From NCBI RefSeq assembly GCF_000332075.2, contig NZ_KI966369.1:141916-205915 (forward strand): 64,000 bases of DNA, in the 5' to 3' direction. The number at the start of each line of letters is the position of its first letter. The first letter of the stretch is position 1. The stretch is from Synechocystis sp. PCC 7509. GTDB lineage: Bacteria > Cyanobacteriota > Cyanobacteriia > Cyanobacteriales > Chroococcidiopsidaceae. The position numbers and the translations under genes are program-made. Of this stretch, positions 35,329 to 43,982 are shown in pieces. The notes under the pieces were generated by a model. That model saw nothing but the letters and a program-made list of their open reading frames with translations, searched no databases and was not told where the DNA came from.

Positions 35329-35601
35329 ATGAGCGAACGAGTACAGGTAATATTTCGCTGGGACAGGTCGAAACTAGAGCAACTTAAAGCATGGGCGGCT
35401 AGTGAAAGACTCACCCTTCAGGAGGTCTTAGAATCCCTAGCTGCAAAGTTTTTAGCTGACCCTGATAGCAGGAAGATAACTGAAGATAACATCTGTATAT
35501 CAAGCTTGATAACAAGGCTAGAGGAGGTAAAGAAAACCGTTGCCGTCCTACCAGAACGAGTAGCAGCCCTGGAGTTAAAAGTGGGGGAGTTAAGCGCCTG
35601 A
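35329..35601 (+). CDS. Small ribbon-helix-helix-like protein, possibly frameshifted
   Basis: The 90-residue protein starts at ATG 35329 (the upstream ATG 35320 is less likely). The pattern VQVIFRWDRSKLEQLKAWAA followed by LTLQEVLESLAAKFL looks like a ribbon-helix-helix DNA-binding fold. The C-terminal half is a coiled coil (LEEVKKTVAVLPERVAALEL). The frame ends TGA at 35601, a few codons after a run of five Gs. In the -1 frame the reading stays open for another 90 codons and includes the helix-turn-helix at 35667-35873, so the two may be one broken or slippage-made gene. Confidence 0.6.
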   Translation: MSERVQVIFRWDRSKLEQLKAWAASERLTLQEVLESLAAKFLADPDSRKITEDNICISSLITRLEEVKKTVAVLPERVAALELKVGELSA

Positions 35602-35666
35602 GAGACGAGGCGAAATCTCTTAAGCAGAAACCGCGCCAAACAATTGCACGGGGCGAAATTACAGAT

Positions 35667-35873
35667 GTGACCGCCGCGCCCGACTTCGATCGGGAAACGC
35701 GATCGCGCAAAGAACTAGGCAAGCTATTCAATGTCAGCCATGAAGCGATTCGGATTTGGGAAGAAAACGGAAAACTTATTGAGTTGGGATGGGAGCGAAT
35801 ACCCCACATCAAAAGTCCAGTGAAGTACAGCCGTACTACCCCGCTAATCGACCCAGCTTCTGTTCTAAATTAA
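35667..35873 (+). CDS. Small helix-turn-helix protein, probably the 3' part of the preceding gene
   Basis: From the possible GTG start the product has 68 residues with RSRKELGKLFNVSHEAIRIW, a MerR- or Fis-like recognition motif. The same frame is open back to about 35560, where it overlaps the preceding gene in the -1 relation, with no good start codon in between and no clear ribosome-binding site. I read it as the second half of a 180-residue regulator separated by a one-base change at the G5 run near 35583. A separate gene starting at GTG is the alternative. Confidence 0.45.
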   Translation: MTAAPDFDRETRSRKELGKLFNVSHEAIRIWEENGKLIELGWERIPHIKSPVKYSRTTPLIDPASVLN

Positions 35874-36091
35874 TTACTCGCAGTAAGGAGCAAGACCCCG
35901 ATGGACTAGCTTGGGAGTTTCAGGAGGGCAAATATTACCCAGTGCAAGTTTAAAACAGAGTGGCAATCACTATACAAAACGAGTTATTAGGGAATACGAT
36001 GATCTCTGTGTTCGTTGAAGCGCTAAGAGCAATTTCGCCAACAATAGCTACCTTTAACTTTTGTTGAAAATTTAAAGAAAAGTATTCGTAT

Positions 36092-37153
36092 ATGAAAATC
36101 ATAAGAAATACAATACCAATTTCAGATTTGTTTAACTTGATGGTCGATAACGAACTTACCATTAATAGAAGCTACCAAAGAAGTTCAGGTCTTTGGCCAC
36201 ACAATGCAAGAGCATACTTTATAGATACTGTGTTAAACGAATTTCCTTTTCCAAAGGTAGTCGTAAGACAAATAGTAGACTTGAAAACGAAAAAAACAAA
36301 AAGAGAAATAATTGATGGTCAACAGAGGCTAACAACAATTAGAGATTACATACAAGACAAATTTAGATTATCAAATGTAAGTAGAAATTACCAAGGTTTA
36401 TCTTTTAGCGAATTGCCTGATGATATAAAGGCTAAACTTCTTGCATATGAAGTATCCACTGATACTGTAGTTTCAGCAACAGAAGATGAAGTATTAGAAA
36501 TATTTAGAAGAATAAATTCTTATACCTTGCCACTAAAAGAGCCAGAAAAAAGGCATGCCTCCTATCAAGGAGATTTTAAATGGTTTATTAAAAACATTAT
36601 TGATTCGTATTCGCCTATGCTTGAAAAATACAAAATTCTTAGTGTGAAAGATATTTCAAGAATGATGGATGCGGAGTTAGTAACGGAATTATGCCAAGTA
36701 ATTACAGATGGAATAAAAACTAGAAGAAGTACAGTTTTGGAAAAGCTTTACAAAGATAATGATGGTTGTTTTGCTAATAGAAAGGAAGTGGAACTCAAAC
36801 TCACTGAAACACTAGATTTTATTAAAGTAGAACTAAATCAGGTGTTAGAGAGTGAAGTTTTGAGTAGCTATTCGTTTTACTCTTTGTTTACAGCACTACT
36901 ATATAATCGTTATGGAATACCTAATATATCTCTCAGTGATATGAGTGGTATAGATTCAATCGGAGTGTATACTTTCGATGTCAATCAGTCTATTCAAAAT
37001 ATTCTAGAACTATTCAATGCAACTGAACAGAAGAATGGCAACAGCAAATATTTTAGTTTTGTGAAAGCCTCAGCAGGTGCAACTACGAGTGATGTTAACA
37101 GGCGAATAAGATTAAATTGGCTTGTTAGAGCATTACAAAATAAATTAGATTAA
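36092..37153 (+). CDS. DUF262 (GmrSD-type ParB/sulfiredoxin-like) protein, defence module component
   Basis: The 353-residue protein has the DUF262 signature IDGQQRLTTIRDYI (residues 74-87), the ParB/sulfiredoxin-like nucleotide-binding or nuclease core found in GmrS/GmrD type IV restriction and in several other anti-phage systems. ELTINRSYQRSSGLWP upstream and FRRINSYTLPLK downstream are also typical. The rest is helical. It stops one base before the ATG of the HEPN-like gene. This pair is much more AT-rich than its neighbours, with a different codon bias, suggesting recent transfer. No good ribosome-binding site is visible before ATG 36092. Confidence 0.85.
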   Translation: MKIIRNTIPISDLFNLMVDNELTINRSYQRSSGLWPHNARAYFIDTVLNEFPFPKVVVRQIVDLKTKKTKREIIDGQQRLTTIRDYIQDKFRLSNVSRNYQGLSFSELPDDIKAKLLAYEVSTDTVVSATEDEVLEIFRRINSYTLPLKEPEKRHASYQGDFKWFIKNIIDSYSPMLEKYKILSVKDISRMMDAELVTELCQVITDGIKTRRSTVLEKLYKDNDGCFANRKEVELKLTETLDFIKVELNQVLESEVLSSYSFYSLFTALLYNRYGIPNISLSDMSGIDSIGVYTFDVNQSIQNILELFNATEQKNGNSKYFSFVKASAGATTSDVNRRIRLNWLVRALQNKLD

Positions 37154-37786
37154 ATGTACTTTCTTAGAAAGAAAAAAACCAGATTTGCTCAAATTTCAAA
37201 TTTAGCACTCGCCCATTATAATTTTGCCGATAGCAATCAAGCTAGGAAATTTATTGTAGCTACTGGGCTACTTAATCACATATGGCAAAATTGGAATCAA
37301 TTCTGGAGAGCTTACTGGCTTGCTCATATGATTGGTGGAAGAGATTTGAAGAATAACCAAATAATCCCCTTGTTTTCTAATTTAAGTGAACCTCAAGCAC
37401 TTTATCATCTACTCACCCTTATAGGTAAAAAGACGAGAGGTTCAACAGGGTCGGTTATGGCATCTTATCAAGAAGCAACTTGGGGAGATATTAAAATAAT
37501 TCAAGATTTAGCTTTAGCGTTGTCATCAACGAGAAATAGTGTAAGCAATGTTCTTAATGCAGCTTCTCTTTTTAGTTTAACAATAGAGCATATTCAAATA
37601 ATTAGAAATGCACAAATTCATATTTCAAAAAGCAATATGAATAAGTTAACATCGGTAGTTCCATACTATCTAATATCAAAACCAAAGTATCCCTATGACA
37701 TAATTGAGGCAAAAGAATTAAGTTCAGGCAAGACCGCAATTAATGCATGGGTTGAAAACATGAACGATTTTTTAAATTATCTCTAA
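37154..37786 (+). CDS. HEPN-like protein paired with DUF262
   Basis: The 210-residue, all-helical protein has RNAQIH (R151-x4-H156), the RxxxxH motif of HEPN ribonucleases, late in the chain after a SLTIEHIQII helix. HEPN proteins of the MAE_28990/MAE_18760 type are known to sit beside DUF262 genes. Start at ATG 37154, directly after the stop of the DUF262 gene. The likely role is toxic RNase effector with the DUF262 protein as sensor or partner. This rests on the motif, the helical make-up and the gene pairing, not on a full-length family match. Confidence 0.65.
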   Translation: MYFLRKKKTRFAQISNLALAHYNFADSNQARKFIVATGLLNHIWQNWNQFWRAYWLAHMIGGRDLKNNQIIPLFSNLSEPQALYHLLTLIGKKTRGSTGSVMASYQEATWGDIKIIQDLALALSSTRNSVSNVLNAASLFSLTIEHIQIIRNAQIHISKSNMNKLTSVVPYYLISKPKYPYDIIEAKELSSGKTAINAWVENMNDFLNYL

Positions 37787-38456
37787 AGAAGAAAAGCCAA
37801 TTCAAGAACTGTAAGAGCGTGTTGATAAAGTTTTCCTAAACTTGCTAAGTCATTGTTGCAAATCATTCCCACATAAATAAAATTGTGCTTCAGCAAAGCG
37901 TTGGATAAACAGCAACATCTAGCCATGTCCAAGGTTCTGCCGTTAGGTCTGCTCTTTGAGCGGCAGCAATACCATTACGGGAATGTCTCTAATTTTCTAC
38001 ACAGATTAGGTACTGGGGTTTTTTGTATAAACCCTCGAAAAGGGGGATTAAGGAATTTACTGACGAATGGTACTTCACCTTTCAACTAGCGCATAATCGA
38101 TAAAAGCTATATGTGGTTTAGAGTACCACTATTCCTAGATGATCTGAGAATTGCATTTTGAGGCATTAAAAGAGACATAATTCAGGCGTGTCTTAGAAAG
38201 TATAGTTTCTGAGACACATTGGTGGGAAAAGCTCTGCTGATAAGCATTTGAAGGTAATAATGCCAAATATCGTTTTTGCTATTCCCCTTTTTCGAGGGGA
38301 CATACAAAAAACCCCAGGAACAATTATCAAAAGCAATCGCCCTGGCTGAAGCTATGATTGCTCAACCTAATGAATACATCGTTCAACTTAACCACAACAG
38401 CTTGCATTGGCGAGGGAAGCTAGTTTCTTTAACCTCAGCGCGAGCAGACAACAATT
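37787..38456. other. Intergenic region holding a possible MITE
   Basis: About 670 bases with no convincing gene. The main structure is the inverted-repeat element at 38013-38317. A plus-strand frame at 38276-38470 reads ALAEAMIAQPNEYIVQLNHN and looks slightly protein-like, but it starts inside the repeat arm; it may be a fragment of a lost gene. Confidence 0.5.
38013..38317. repeat. MITE-like element with ~34-bp imperfect inverted repeats
   Basis: The left arm (38013-38046, start CTGGGGTTTTTTGTAT) and right arm (38284-38317) are imperfect complements enclosing about 240 bp of non-coding DNA. The left arm contains the 22-nt sequence that also occurs at 27741-27762. The form fits a non-autonomous element or degenerate recombination site. 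Confidence 0.6.
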
Positions 38457-38822
38457 TCACCCTCCCCTAACTACGCCCGTAATAGTTGCATCCAATAAAT
38501 CTACATCCTTTGCTGGATAAACAGAGGCTTGAGTTCCCCTATACAACTGCTTCGGGGGGATTTGTCCGTATCGCTCTTTGTATGACTCATTTGCCCACAT
38601 CTCAATTTTCATCCTTTGATTGGCACTAATTTCCAAACCTAAATGTTTGGCTCTTTGCTGGATAAACCAAAACTCAGGCTCTTTTTTGGCGATCGCTGTC
38701 TTCTTATTGCTGCGAGGTAATTGATTAGCGGCTTCTGTCCCTTCTAAAAATGCCACCTTCTCAGATAAAGCAGCCATTTTTGTTTGCAAAGGATCGAGGC
38801 GAGTTGCTAGATACTCATCCAC
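38457..38822 (-). pseudogene. Hypothetical plasmid protein, probably 5'-truncated by the IS
   Basis: The 121-residue frame has an N-terminal coiled-coil piece (DEYLATRLDPLQTKMAALSE) and a C-terminal segment with FWFIQQRAKHLGLEISANQR, KIEMWANESYKERYGQIPPK. Its possible GTG start lies only 2 bases from the insertion sequence, and the frame stays open into the IS, so the true N-terminus was probably removed. I recognise no family. Composition is like other small plasmid proteins of cyanobacteria. Confidence 0.5.
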
Positions 38823-38823
38823 G

Positions 38824-40318
38824 CGGGTGTGGTCAAAAGTAGTTGGTTAGAAATCTAACCGACAAGAGCGCAGGTGGCGGCTTGTTGAGTCCAAAAATCC
38901 TGCCACCAGTCGTTAGCCCGAATAATTCTCAAAGCCAGCATAGGATTTATTGTATCGGGATGCCATGTTGCTCCGGGAATTTTCAAACGCTTTTGGGGAA
39001 TATAACGATGAGCGCTCTCAACTTCTCCTGAACCAATCGGGAAACCAAGAGAAATAAATTTTTCATAACTTACAGCATCAGAGAACCGTTGAAGATACTG
39101 TGATAAATTAACAATCCGCTTTATGCCTTGCCCCTGGTAGTTCCCTAGTTGCCAAAGGGCTAGATTAACTAAACCTAAATCGATTAGTTGTAGCTTGTCA
39201 CTTACCCAAGAATGCCGCGCGCTTTCAGTTAGCCCTATAGCTTCTGCACCTGCATAGAGATGTTGTTTGAGGTGTGGACGATCTAAGATAAATGTCATGC
39301 GTGGAAATTGCTGTTGCAGTGCCTCACGTAATCCATTACCGCCATCAGCTACGGCAATTACTTGTGTTCGGACGGACATTCCTTGAACAATTGCTGCACT
39401 TACCAAATGTCTGACTACCTCTGGATATTTGCCCATTTGCGCTACATAAGTCCTGTTTTTCAACTCCTGAAGTGGGCGAGCTAGTCCTACTTTCACCTCA
39501 CGCCAATCTATTTGTCGTTGGCACTTTGGCAATCGTCGCTTTGGCGTAAATTCAACTTTTTCAAGCACTACTTTTTTTCCTGTACGAACATGACTTCCAT
39601 CTAGTTCCACTAATATTTGTGCTATCCCTGGTCTAGTTACGAGTGGCTGCAAATAGTCACACCCCGTCGCATCCAGTCGTTTTTCTACATATTCCTGTGC
39701 CAATAGCGCAGTTTTTTCCGCTTCTCGGCGCACCTTAGCTCTGTCCATAGTCCAGCCGTAGTGTTCTTGAAAACGTTTAGCAGCTTGCCCAAAAGATTCT
39801 TCTGCGCCAAAATCGGACATGGCTCGTTGGACTGCAATAGAAATGTCGCCATGCTCAATCCCCAGTTGCTCTTTGACTGGTCGTGAGCCACTACTCGTAT
39901 TTTTATTCCGTAAGTAGGGAGATAGTATTTCGACCACTCCAAACAAAGATGAGTATTTAATTCGTTTAGCTCGGTGTATAGCTAAACCTTTCTTCTTAGC
40001 CTCAAGCGTTACTTGCTCACTTAATTGGGCTAACATTAACGATACCGTAAAAAATCCTAACCGCCGCAGTATCTTATTTACTTCACCATCGAGTTCATGG
40101 ACTCTTTGTGCTAATTCTGGTTCTCGTTCCAACACTGCTTGGCATAAGGTATTGCTCATTTCAAAGATAAGGTCTGTATATCCAGATTTCATGGCGGTGT
40201 CGGTTGTCGTTTTCTAGTTCTTTTAATGACACTGCCATAAAAATAAGCGCTTTCACCTTGCTAACTGTCCACAATCCAGCTTTTGATTATTCCTACCAAC
40301 TACTTTTGACCACACCCG
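38824..40318 (-). mobile_element. ISKra4-like insertion sequence
   Basis: The 1495-bp element is bounded by perfect 24-bp inverted repeats (left 38824-38847, beginning CGGGTGTGGTCAAAAG; right 40295-40318). It carries one transposase gene. The flanks do not match, so no target duplication is seen. The right end cuts the DUF6262 gene, and the left end abuts a truncated plasmid gene. This suggests a deletion or recombination after insertion. Confidence 0.88.
38855..40192 (-). CDS. ISKra4-family transposase
   Basis: The 445-residue protein has the ISKra4 layout. A helical N-terminal region ends with the SIAVQRAMSDFGAEESFGQA segment. Then come the DDE core: Asp in LVELDGSHVRTG, Asp in VIAVADGGNGLR and Glu in GSGEVESAHRYIPQKRLK. 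Length and motif order are as expected and the frame is intact. Its start lies about 100 bases inside the right inverted repeat. Confidence 0.88.
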   Translation of the reverse strand: MKSGYTDLIFEMSNTLCQAVLEREPELAQRVHELDGEVNKILRRLGFFTVSLMLAQLSEQVTLEAKKKGLAIHRAKRIKYSSLFGVVEILSPYLRNKNTSSGSRPVKEQLGIEHGDISIAVQRAMSDFGAEESFGQAAKRFQEHYGWTMDRAKVRREAEKTALLAQEYVEKRLDATGCDYLQPLVTRPGIAQILVELDGSHVRTGKKVVLEKVEFTPKRRLPKCQRQIDWREVKVGLARPLQELKNRTYVAQMGKYPEVVRHLVSAAIVQGMSVRTQVIAVADGGNGLREALQQQFPRMTFILDRPHLKQHLYAGAEAIGLTESARHSWVSDKLQLIDLGLVNLALWQLGNYQGQGIKRIVNLSQYLQRFSDAVSYEKFISLGFPIGSGEVESAHRYIPQKRLKIPGATWHPDTINPMLALRIIRANDWWQDFWTQQAATCALVG

Positions 40319-41029
40319 AACCTCGCCATGCTCTAACGCCTCAGATAAAGCTTCTATAGCAAACAAAGCCATTTCCTCTGATGCACAAGATTTAATTGTT
40401 TTAGTCAGAGTTGTGTTGAGTTTAATTCCTATTTTTTCTAGCTTGGCTTTAATTTTGTCGCTAATTTCGTTGTGCTTTGACCTTTTCCTATCTAGGGATG
40501 TTACTTTTGAATCATTTGATGCTGAAATAGTGTCAACAACTTTGAAGTTGTGGCACTCCTGTAATTCCTGTGTTATTTTTTCCAGTTGCCGCTGTAACCT
40601 AGTATTTTCCTCTGCAACCATAGATAGCTCATATAACCTACCTTGAACTACTTCAATATGTTTCCTTAGCCCTTCAATTTCTAATCTCAGTCTTTTGTTT
40701 TCTTCTCTAAGATTATAAATTAATACAGCTTTTGACTTATCAGAAGCTGGTTGGTATTGCTGAGGTCGAGGAGATTTTTTTCTGACTTCTCGTTTTTGCT
40801 GTTCTCTTAAATGTTTAATTCTATCTTTTAGTTCCTCATACTTATACAAATAACTAACAGATACGCCAGCCTTGGCAGCAATACTTCTGAATGTTATCTC
40901 TTCCCCAGCCTTGGAGAGTGAAGATATTGCTTTCTCTGTCTTATTGATAGCTTCCTTTTTCTTTATTTCAGCGGCAGCCACTAATAGATCTGGATTTCCA
41001 CCTGGATTACCTTTAGGCACTTTGCTCAC
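40253..41029 (-). pseudogene. DUF6262 (TnpC-like) protein of a second Tn554-like unit, 3'-truncated
   Basis: About 236 native codons show a helix-turn-helix (RSIAAKAGVSVSYLYKYEEL), a long coiled coil (residues 95-165) and DKIKAKLEKIGIKLNTTLTK, matching the same positions in the DUF6262 protein of the first unit. After about EHGEVR the frame enters the ISKra4-like inverted repeat and stops at 40253. Its start overlaps the stop of the upstream recombinase by 17 bases, like the coupling in the first unit. Confidence 0.8.
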
Positions 41030-41959
41030 CTCCTTGATCTAGTTGTTGCTCTGGGAATTTTTCGTTACCGTAAATCACACCTTTTTGCTCTAAACCTCTA
41101 ATTATTTTTTTCAAGTTTTCAGCAATCGGTAGATTTTTTTCTACTTGTCGCTCCCAACCATTTTTTCTAGCATTTTCTATTAATTTTTCCGTTGCTTCTA
41201 ATCGTTTTCTATGAGTTTCTATATCCTGCCTAGTAGTACGGAAAAATGAACAGTTTGAACAAGGATCATCCTGTGCTGGGCAACTTTTAGTAACAGGTAA
41301 GCCACAAAAACCATCGGCTAGCGTTTGAGCCTTCATATTCTTCTTAATCCACTGCATTTCCGCCGTATCTAAGTCTGGGTTTTCGGGGACAACTATTTCT
41401 CCTTTGTTATTAACGACTTTACCATCCCAAAATTTCTCCATTTCTGCTTTCATTGTCTGGTCATGGATATGAGCATATACAGAAGTCATTCCAGGTGATT
41501 CATGACCGAGACGTTTTTGTACAATGTATTGTGGGACTCCATTATTGATCAACTCTGTACCGTGAGTGTGACGAAATTGATGAAGTTGTCCCAAAGGAAA
41601 TATTTCGCCAGCTTCATCCCTAATATTCATTTCATCAGCAAAACGATGAAGATAAGCTCTAACTGTACGGTCTTGTAATTTCTTTTCCCAAGCTTCAAAA
41701 TGATTTAGCGGTAAGAGAGGCTGCTGACTATATTTGTGCTTGTTTTTATAATCTATAAAATCATTTCTATTTCTAGTATCACAAAATAAATATCGCCGCC
41801 CAATCCCCAAATTTTCAGTAATAAATTTTTGCTGCTTGTGTATTAATTCAGCTAATTCTTTAGAGATTATCAATGATATTTCTTTCTTCATTTTCCTTTG
41901 ATAAACTCTTATCCAATAAGCTCCAGTAGTATCTTGACTTAAACAGTCATACCTTAAAT
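41013..41959 (-). pseudogene. Tyrosine recombinase (TnpB-like) of a second Tn554-like unit, 5'-truncated
   Basis: The remaining ~315 codons hold the C-terminal catalytic part: LHQFRHTHGTEL (HxxR), KRLGHESPGM (GH box) and Tyr in TSVYAHI. A cysteine-rich tail follows (GFCGLPVTKSCPAQDDPCSN), closely like the tail of recombinase C in the first unit. The N-terminal part, with the first catalytic Arg and any zinc fingers, was removed by IS6 copy B at 41960. The first few residues of the open frame (MQHN) are IS-encoded. Confidence 0.82.
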
Positions 41960-42791
41960 GGTTGTGTTGCAAAAACTTAGTGAAGACAGAAAACCCCTGT
42001 GGCAGGAGTTGAAATTATGCAACTACCCCAAAGATTTGATAGATAAAGACAAGTCGCTCTTTGATGGCTCCCCTGGGAACACCAATAACTTGTCCTTTTC
42101 TAACCATGTTCAGAGTTTCATATCCCCGAATGGTTCTTCTTGCAGTGTTGAAGGAGCCAAATCCCATTCCTGGTTTGACTAATCGTTTTATCCCCCGATG
42201 GTCTTGCTCCACAATATTATTGAGATATTTAATCTGTCGTAATTTCACTACTTCGGGTAACTTATTGGCAGCTTTGAGTACGTTAATCGCTTTTGGATAA
42301 GCAGGGTTCTTATCCACAGTGATGACTCTTGGTACGGAAGTGTGAATTGCTTTCAATGTCTTACGCAAAAACCGTTTCGCCGCTTTCGCATCCCGCTTCG
42401 CTGTGAGGAGGAAGTCTAAGGTGTTCCCTGCCGAATCGACTGCTCGGTATAAATACTTCTGCTTGCCTTTGACCAAAATATAGGTTTCATCTACCCGCCA
42501 TGAGTCATTAGTAAGCTTTAGATACGGTCTGACTCGTTTGTCCATTTCTGGACTATATTCTTGCACCCAACGGAAGACGGTGCTGTGATGTATATCTAAT
42601 CCCCGCTCGTTCACCATCTCTGTTACTTGGCGATAGGAAAGCGGATAGCTTAGATACCACCGAACACAACGTAGGATGATTTCTGACTGATAATGCCGCC
42701 ACTTGAAGGGGGATTTAGAATTCATTAGAGGCCGGTACAATGATTTTCTCTAGCGGAATTATTTCAGCCTACCATTTTTTGCAACACAACC
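41960..42791 (-). mobile_element. IS6-family insertion sequence, copy B
   Basis: This copy is 832 bp with the same ends (GGTTGTGTTGCAAAAA) as copy A at 25682-26513, in the opposite orientation. Flanks are CCTTAAAT and GGCAATCG, with no duplication and no match to the flanks of copy A in either orientation. The two copies could recombine to invert the 15.4-kb segment between them. Confidence 0.93.
42015..42740 (-). CDS. IS6-family transposase, copy B
   Basis: The 241-residue protein is identical to the transposase at 25733-26458, with the same helix-turn-helix and DDE residues. Perfect identity at the protein level and, as far as I can compare by eye, at the DNA level points to very recent duplication. 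It is presumably active. Confidence 0.95.
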   Translation of the reverse strand: MYRPLMNSKSPFKWRHYQSEIILRCVRWYLSYPLSYRQVTEMVNERGLDIHHSTVFRWVQEYSPEMDKRVRPYLKLTNDSWRVDETYILVKGKQKYLYRAVDSAGNTLDFLLTAKRDAKAAKRFLRKTLKAIHTSVPRVITVDKNPAYPKAINVLKAANKLPEVVKLRQIKYLNNIVEQDHRGIKRLVKPGMGFGSFNTARRTIRGYETLNMVRKGQVIGVPRGAIKERLVFIYQIFGVVA

Positions 42792-42947
42792 GGCAATCGT
42801 GTATTTGAAGGAACAGTATGCAGTTGGGAATATAGAGGTTAAGATTTGGCAGTCATGAATATTCAGTTTTTGAGCATTTAAGATGGTCTATTATAAGTCT
42901 TATCAACAAGTTCGCAACACCAAAGAGCGAGAATAGGAGTTTCAAAT

Positions 42948-43169
42948 ATGGCTTTAGGTCAACTCGAAGCATTTTTGAGGAAAATGCAGTCTGAAACTGC
43001 ACTTAAAAATGAGGTGCTTGCTTCATCAACAGCAGATGAAGTTGCACAAATAGCACTCAAGCTTGGTTTTGAATTTTCCGGTGATGAATTATTGAGAATC
43101 TCAGGTAAGAAAGTTGGCAGGGTTACTGTTCAAAAAAAGGATCTTCCTGGAGAGTATTGGGGAAATTGA
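42948..43169 (+). CDS. Nif11-like leader-peptide family protein
   Basis: The 73-residue protein matches the Nif11 domain: LGQLEAFLRKMQSETALKNE, DEVAQIALKLGFEFSGDEL. Nif11 domains are leader regions of ribosomally made natural products or stand-alone proteins in cyanobacteria. Here there is no Gly-Gly cleavage site or cysteine-rich core; the tail reads GRVTVQKKDLPGEYWGN, so it is probably the stand-alone form. TAGGAG 9 bases before ATG 42948 is a good ribosome-binding site. No modification enzyme lies nearby. Its stop is a single TGA, and the same frame continues open into the SpoIID region. Confidence 0.8.
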   Translation: MALGQLEAFLRKMQSETALKNEVLASSTADEVAQIALKLGFEFSGDELLRISGKKVGRVTVQKKDLPGEYWGN

Positions 43170-43892
43170 GCGATCGCACAAAATATCAGCAGTATTGCGA
43201 TAGCGCCAGCGCGCGAGCCGTGCTTCGCATCCTCAACAGAGGCAAGCATCACGGGCGGCAACGGTCAAGCTCTAGAGCAATTGCCGCCAGATGATGCAGT
43301 TCAAATATCTGCTAGTGGCTCAAACATCTTATTCCAAAAAGATTTGCTACCTTCGACCTTGTGGATTGAGCCAACAGACGGCGGGGCGTTATTCGTCGGC
43401 AATAGTTGGTACAGAGGCAAGTTGCTATTAATAGCTCAGGGTGACAAGCTACTTGCTATTAATTACGTGGATTTGGAAGAATATCTATTATCTGTAGTAA
43501 GCAGCGAAATGAGCGCCGCCGCGCCAATGGAGGCACTGAAAGCTCAAGCTGTAGCAGCCCGTTCTTATGCTTTGGTGCATACCTTTCGTCCAGCTAATGA
43601 ACAATTTGACGTGACTTCCGGGGAAAGACACCAGGCATACAAAGGTATTGCTACCGAATACAACACGACTCACCAGGCAGTCAGAGAGACAGCCGGGGAA
43701 ATCCTTAGTTCTCAGGGTGGGGTAGTCGAATCGCTTTGTGCGGCAACGCAGGAGATTGTTGATAGGGCGCACAAAGGAGCGGGTATGAGCCAGACTGGGG
43801 CTTATGCTTATGCAAACCAGGGGTATGATTATCGGCAGATTTTGGAGGTGTATTATTCTGGGGTGGCGATCGCAAGGCTGGAGGCAAAGTGA
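43170..43892 (+). pseudogene. SpoIID/LytB-domain protein, N-terminally truncated
   Basis: The frame holds the SpoIID domain: NYVDLEEYLLSVVSSEM, EALKAQAVAARSYALVHTFR and HKGAGMSQTGAYAYANQG. It would act on peptidoglycan after export in family members. Signal peptide and N-terminal domain are missing. The only plausible start is TTG 43281, without a good ribosome-binding site. The frame is open all the way back to the Nif11 TGA at 43167. I read it as a truncated gene, although a short cytoplasmic form cannot be excluded. Confidence 0.6.
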
Positions 43893-43982
43893 GAGTAAGT
43901 CTGTAGAGCCTATTTTTAAGTAGCTGCTAGAAAAAAGCTGTTCTCCTGCTGCTAACTGCGATTGCCTCTGCTGTTGCACTTA

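Noticed and set aside
25682..42791. IS6 copies as a classical composite transposon
   Set aside because: The outer flanks carry no matching 8-bp duplication and both copies cut genes whose halves are not opposite each other. An inversion or deletion history is more likely, though not proven.
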